Origin: Oscillospiraceae bacterium
GTDB lineage: Bacteria > Bacillota > Clostridia > Oscillospirales > Oscillospiraceae
Length of the DNA stretch: 8,769 nt
Assembly (NCBI GenBank): GCA_017438675.1
Contig: JAFRUW010000075.1
Location: 1 to 8,769, forward strand
Direction of reading: 5' to 3'
Positions 6,514 through 8,769 of the stretch are shown here, in pieces (the first letter of the stretch is position 1; the number at the start of each line of letters is the position of its first letter). Made by a program: the position numbers and the translations under genes. The notes under the pieces were generated by a model, which was not told the DNA's origin, did not search any database, and worked only from the letters and a program-made list of their open reading frames with translations.

Positions 6514-6808
6514 TAGCATTTTAGTGTATTTTTATATAAATAGGAATGTTTTTTTGGCTATTTGAACGTAATTTGAGCCAAATAATTATGAATAAGAGCA
6601 GGTAAACCCATGTGCTCCATCCGCTCACATAATGCACGATATTATGTTGGCGGCGTGATATAAATATAGTATTCCCTAATAATTGTGCAAAAAGTGCTGA
6701 TTCAGGCCGGCTTTTTTGCCTTACATACTCCGATGTACTCGCCAAAGCGCAGACCCGATGTACCGATCCTTAGATTCGTTGTATCATTACATCCTCAGAG
6801 TCTCGCAT

Positions 6809-6852
6809 AGTCCTATATTTAGTGATCTAATACTAAATGTAGGACTTCTTTT
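6809..6852 (+). terminator. Terminator-like hairpin in the invertible segment
   Basis: AGTCCTATATTTAGT (6809-6823) pairs with ACTAAATGTAGGACT (6832-6846), 15 bp with one G-T wobble, across an 8-base loop. It is followed by TCTTTTTG. In this orientation it would block rightward read-through into the AP2-domain gene; after inversion it would face the recombinase instead. The stem is AT-rich, so efficiency is uncertain. Confidence 0.65.
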
Positions 6853-6880
6853 TGCCTTGCCGCCAAGGGCCACATATACA
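6852..6880 (+). promoter_or_regulatory. Weak promoter-like sequence before the AP2-domain gene
   Basis: TTGCCT (6852-6857), 17 bp, TATACA (6875-6880), four of six matches in each box. The -35 overlaps the T tract of the hairpin. If active it would give basal expression in the present orientation; a chance match in AT-rich DNA is just as likely. Confidence 0.22.
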
Positions 6881-6895
6881 ATTTTGATATTTAAT

Positions 6896-6919
6896 ACTAC
6901 ATAATAATAATTATGTAGT
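6896..6919 (-). repeat. Right inverted repeat (IRR), recombinase-type site
   Basis: Arms ACTACATAA (6896-6904) and TTATGTAGT (6911-6919) surround the centre TAATAA (6905-6910), the reverse complement of the left centre. A stop codon (TAA, 6920-6922) follows at once in the frame of the next gene, so the coding sequence cannot extend into the segment. Confidence 0.85.
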
Positions 6920-6985
6920 TAAAACATGGCAGGTGTAAATTGCGGTTATTCAATTACTGAGAATCAGATCGGAGCGCGATTGTGT

Positions 6986-7858
6986 ATGGCGTATAAGGAT
7001 ATTACGGGCCTTCGCTCGGGTAAGCTGACCGCCATCGAGCCCACAGACGAAAAGCGCAAAGGTTCCGTTCTGTGGAGGTGCCTGTGCGACTGCGGCGGCG
7101 AGGTCCTGCTTGAGGCGTACAAGATCACAAGCGGAGCCACAAAGAGCTGCGGCTGCGGCAGAAAGGGCCAGAGGGCCAAGGATCTGACCGGTATGCGGTT
7201 CGGCAGGCTGACCGCTCTCGAACGCCTTGAGGAAAAGAGCGGGAGCTGTTATCTCTGGCGGTGCCGCTGCGACTGCGGGAATGAGGTCAGCGCAACATCG
7301 AATAATCTGCTGAAGGGCAATACCACAAGCTGCGGCTGTGCGAAAAAGGAAGCCCTTAAAAACAACGCCGCGGATATTAAGGGAAGGCGCTTCGGAATGC
7401 TGACCGCTCTGCGTCCTCTTGATAAGAGGAGCGGGGGGAGCGTACTTTGGGATTGCCTGTGTGAATGCGGCAATCATTCTGAGGTCCCGCTGACCGCCCT
7501 TGTGTCGGGGAATACAAAGAGCTGCGGATGCCTTAAAACAGTCCATGAGCAGCCGCCCCTCCACTACATAGATGGGACGTGCGTTGAGCTGGTGCTGTCC
7601 GACAAGATCAGATCGGACAATACAAGCGGCTGTACCGGAGTTTACTGGAGAAGAAACAAGTGGGTTGCCAAGATCCAATATAAGGGCATTATCTATTCGC
7701 TTGGCAGCTTTTCGAAAATAGAGGATGCCATCAAGGCCCGCAAGGATGCGGAAGTGCTGGTCAAGGATGACGCCGCGTCGCTGCTGGCAAACGTAAGAAA
7801 GCCGGAAGGCAAGCGGCAGCATATTCACGTCGGTGAGACACAGCAGTATCTGAGATGA
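6986..7858 (+). CDS. Triple Cys-repeat protein with AP2-like DNA-binding domain
   Basis: A 290-residue likely DNA-binding protein. Three related repeats (residues about 4-57, 65-118, 129-182) each run G-x-R/K-x-G-x-LT, then W-x-C-x-C-x-C-G, then SCGC: five cysteines per repeat, probably binding metal. Residues about 210-256 resemble the AP2/ERF fold seen in phage and mobile-element proteins (DNTSGCTGVYWRRNKWVAKI, then LGSFSKIEDAIKARKDAE). I see no nuclease motif such as HNH, so a regulator or DNA-tethering role is likelier than cleavage; the target is unknown. I chose the ATG at 6986 because GGAG (6971-6974) is 11 bp upstream and the first repeat starts three codons later. An in-frame ATG at 6926 has no SD and adds 20 residues without recognisable similarity. 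It is the first gene after the inverted repeat, so the one most directly switched. Confidence 0.85.
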   Translation: MAYKDITGLRSGKLTAIEPTDEKRKGSVLWRCLCDCGGEVLLEAYKITSGATKSCGCGRKGQRAKDLTGMRFGRLTALERLEEKSGSCYLWRCRCDCGNEVSATSNNLLKGNTTSCGCAKKEALKNNAADIKGRRFGMLTALRPLDKRSGGSVLWDCLCECGNHSEVPLTALVSGNTKSCGCLKTVHEQPPLHYIDGTCVELVLSDKIRSDNTSGCTGVYWRRNKWVAKIQYKGIIYSLGSFSKIEDAIKARKDAEVLVKDDAASLLANVRKPEGKRQHIHVGETQQYLR

Positions 7859-7884
7859 TGCGCTATTAATTCCTGAGGAACCGA

Positions 7885-8691
7885 GTGCTGATGAAACCTA
7901 AACAGAGCCAGTCGGCGAGCAAATTGAAGAAATCAAAAGATCAGTTCCGGGACCGGCTGAAGAAGCTGAAGGAGCGATTGGCGGGCGATCCGGAAAAGCG
8001 GAAGGCCCGGGAAGAGGAAAAACAGCTCCGGCGGGAGCAAAAGCTCCGGGAAAAGACGAGTCCGGCAAGCTCGGAAGATCGCCCGAAAAAAGGGTTTCTG
8101 AGGAAAAAGAAAAAGCATGATGTTTCAGACATTCCGTCGGTTGACAGCCTTGAGGCGGAGCTGAAACGTGAAAAGTACAGGACCCGATATTACAGCGTCC
8201 TTCGCAGCACGATCTACGCGCTTATAACCGTCGCTGCTGCGGCGGTCCTGGTGGCAACGCTGTGGATGCCGGTCCTGCAGATCATGGGATCGTCAATGAC
8301 ACCGACTCTTGATGCGGATGAGATTGTCATCTCCATAAAGAGTTCCGGGTTCGAAACCGGTGATATCGTAGCGTTTTACCACAACAACAAGTTGCTGATT
8401 AAACGTGTTATCGCGGGCCCGGGACAATGGGTGGACATTGATGATGAAGGCAATGTTTATGTAGACGGCGAGCTTCTTGAGGAGCCGTACATAGACGAAA
8501 AAGCGGTAGGGCAGTGCGATATCGAGCTGCCGTGCCAGGTACCGGAGAACCGATGGTTTATGATCGGCGATCACCGATCGGTATCCATTGATTCCAGAAG
8601 CAGTCAGATAGGTTTCGTATCTGAAGAAATGATAGTAGGAAAGATCGTATACAGAGTCTGGCCGATAACGGCTTTTGGATCGATCAAATAA
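7885..8691 (+). CDS. lepB: Type I signal peptidase with long cytoplasmic tail
   Basis: A membrane serine protease of family S26 that removes signal peptides outside the membrane. Catalytic Ser137 is in MGSSMTPTL and Lys173 in LLIKRVIAGPG; box E is present as GDHRSVSIDSR (228-238). One membrane segment (about 107-128) precedes the catalytic domain. Unusual is the N-terminal region of about 105 residues: very rich in Lys/Arg/Glu, coiled-coil-like, predicted cytoplasmic. The start is GTG at 7885, 6 bp after GAGG (7875-7878); ATG at 7891 is an alternative two codons in. The gene is 26 bp after the AP2-domain gene, so in the same transcript. A signal peptidase outside the housekeeping context often serves a dedicated substrate such as a pilin or surface adhesin; the next gene is a candidate, by inference. 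Confidence 0.92.
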   Translation: MLMKPKQSQSASKLKKSKDQFRDRLKKLKERLAGDPEKRKAREEEKQLRREQKLREKTSPASSEDRPKKGFLRKKKKHDVSDIPSVDSLEAELKREKYRTRYYSVLRSTIYALITVAAAAVLVATLWMPVLQIMGSSMTPTLDADEIVISIKSSGFETGDIVAFYHNNKLLIKRVIAGPGQWVDIDDEGNVYVDGELLEEPYIDEKAVGQCDIELPCQVPENRWFMIGDHRSVSIDSRSSQIGFVSEEMIVGKIVYRVWPITAFGSIK

Positions 8692-8719
8692 GGACGTCTT
8701 AACCGGGGAGGTTTACGTT

Positions 8720-8769
8720 TTGGATAAGAATGTACTGCAGCAGGCTGCAAAACTAAACAAGGAGCACAG
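8720..8769 (+). CDS. Start of an unidentified gene (3' partial)
   Basis: A TTG start 8 bp after GGAGG (8707-8711, in GGGGAGG) opens a frame that runs to the window edge: M-DKNVLQQAAKLNKEH, 16 codons. The 28-bp gap from the signal peptidase gene suggests the same operon. This short basic N-terminus resembles the cytoplasmic start of large Firmicutes surface proteins (Cna-B/SpaA pilin type) as I remember them, but 16 residues cannot prove it. Confidence 0.55.
   Translation, partial: MDKNVLQQAAKLNKEH

Larger units (their letters stand above)
6385..6919. mobile_element. Probable invertible promoter segment
   Basis: A 535-bp AT-rich stretch bounded by perfect 24-bp inverted repeats, with a tyrosine recombinase gene beside it. 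It contains no convincing gene. It does hold a strong promoter pointing left and a terminator-like hairpin reading right. Inversion maps position x to 13304-x, so the promoter would turn to face the AP2-domain gene. This is the layout of invertible promoters such as fimS or those in Clostridioides and Bacteroides. The other reading, a MITE with terminal inverted repeats, is less likely because I see no target-site duplication outside the repeats (CAATC on the left, TAAAA on the right). Confidence 0.75.

Noticed and set aside
6656..6664. Extended -10 promoter-like TG-A-TATAAA on the plus strand
   Set aside because: No -35 match at the right distance, and the DNA is AT-rich enough for chance matches. 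It would also be cut off by the hairpin at 6809-6846.
6683..6719. Terminator-like AAAAAG ... CTTTTTT around 6690-6716
   Set aside because: The A and T runs can pair but the interior does not form a consistent stem on either strand; at most a decayed terminator.
6521..6745. A 74-codon minus-strand frame inside the invertible segment, with a hydrophobic stretch near its end
   Set aside because: It would need a TTG start, I see no ribosome binding site, and the composition looks like translated AT-rich non-coding DNA. The hydrophobic run comes from T-rich sequence.
6385..6919. Reading the inverted-repeat segment as a MITE or IS remnant
   Set aside because: No target-site duplication flanks the repeats and no transposase fragment is inside. 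The dyad-plus-centre design and adjacent tyrosine recombinase fit an inversion better. It stays as the main alternative.
6926..6985. Upstream ATG at 6926 as the start of the AP2-domain gene
   Set aside because: No SD precedes it, it lies 6 bp after the right repeat, and the extra 20 residues match no part of the repeat pattern. The ATG at 6986 has GGAG upstream. Not fully excluded.
6950..7828. Long minus-strand frame opposite the AP2-domain gene
   Set aside because: It mirrors the Cys/Gly-rich repeat coding and has no recognisable domain or ribosome binding site.

Overview
The window looks like chromosomal DNA of a fibre-degrading gut or rumen Clostridia (Oscillospiraceae/Ruminococcaceae type). 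The evidence is a dockerin-bearing family 3 glycoside hydrolase, a second secreted dockerin protein, a Firmicutes-style large SRP RNA next to dnaX, strong SD sites and SigA-type promoters. No species can be named from sequence alone.

Layout: (1) 1-2119, plus strand: the 3' part of a GH3 enzyme ending in a cohesin-like module plus dockerin, then a small secreted protein built of the same two modules with its own promoter. (2) 2182-5065, minus strand: a housekeeping block read right to left, SRP RNA (ffs) - dnaX - ybaB - ogt-like methyltransferase, meeting the dockerin gene at a shared bidirectional terminator. (3) 5237-6209, plus strand: a complete tyrosine recombinase with its own promoter. 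(4) 6210-6925: a gene-poor, AT-rich stretch. Its core (6385-6919) is bounded by two perfect 24-bp inverted repeats, each a recombinase-style site of 9-bp dyad arms around a 6-bp asymmetric centre. (5) 6986-8769, plus strand: a protein with three Cys-rich repeats and an AP2-like DNA-binding domain, a type I signal peptidase with a long basic cytoplasmic tail, and the first codons of a further gene.

The main discovery is that regions 3-5 read as a phase-variation switch. The segment between the inverted repeats carries a near-consensus promoter (TTGACA, 17 bp, TACAAT) that points away from the AP2/signal-peptidase genes in this assembly. It also carries a terminator-like hairpin on the side facing those genes. 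Inversion by the neighbouring recombinase would turn the promoter around and place its start site about 100-160 bp upstream of the AP2 gene. The window would therefore show the OFF state of an operon for a DNA-binding regulator, a signal peptidase and probably a surface or secreted protein. The repeats, promoter and catalytic residues are read directly; the switching and the downstream target are inference.
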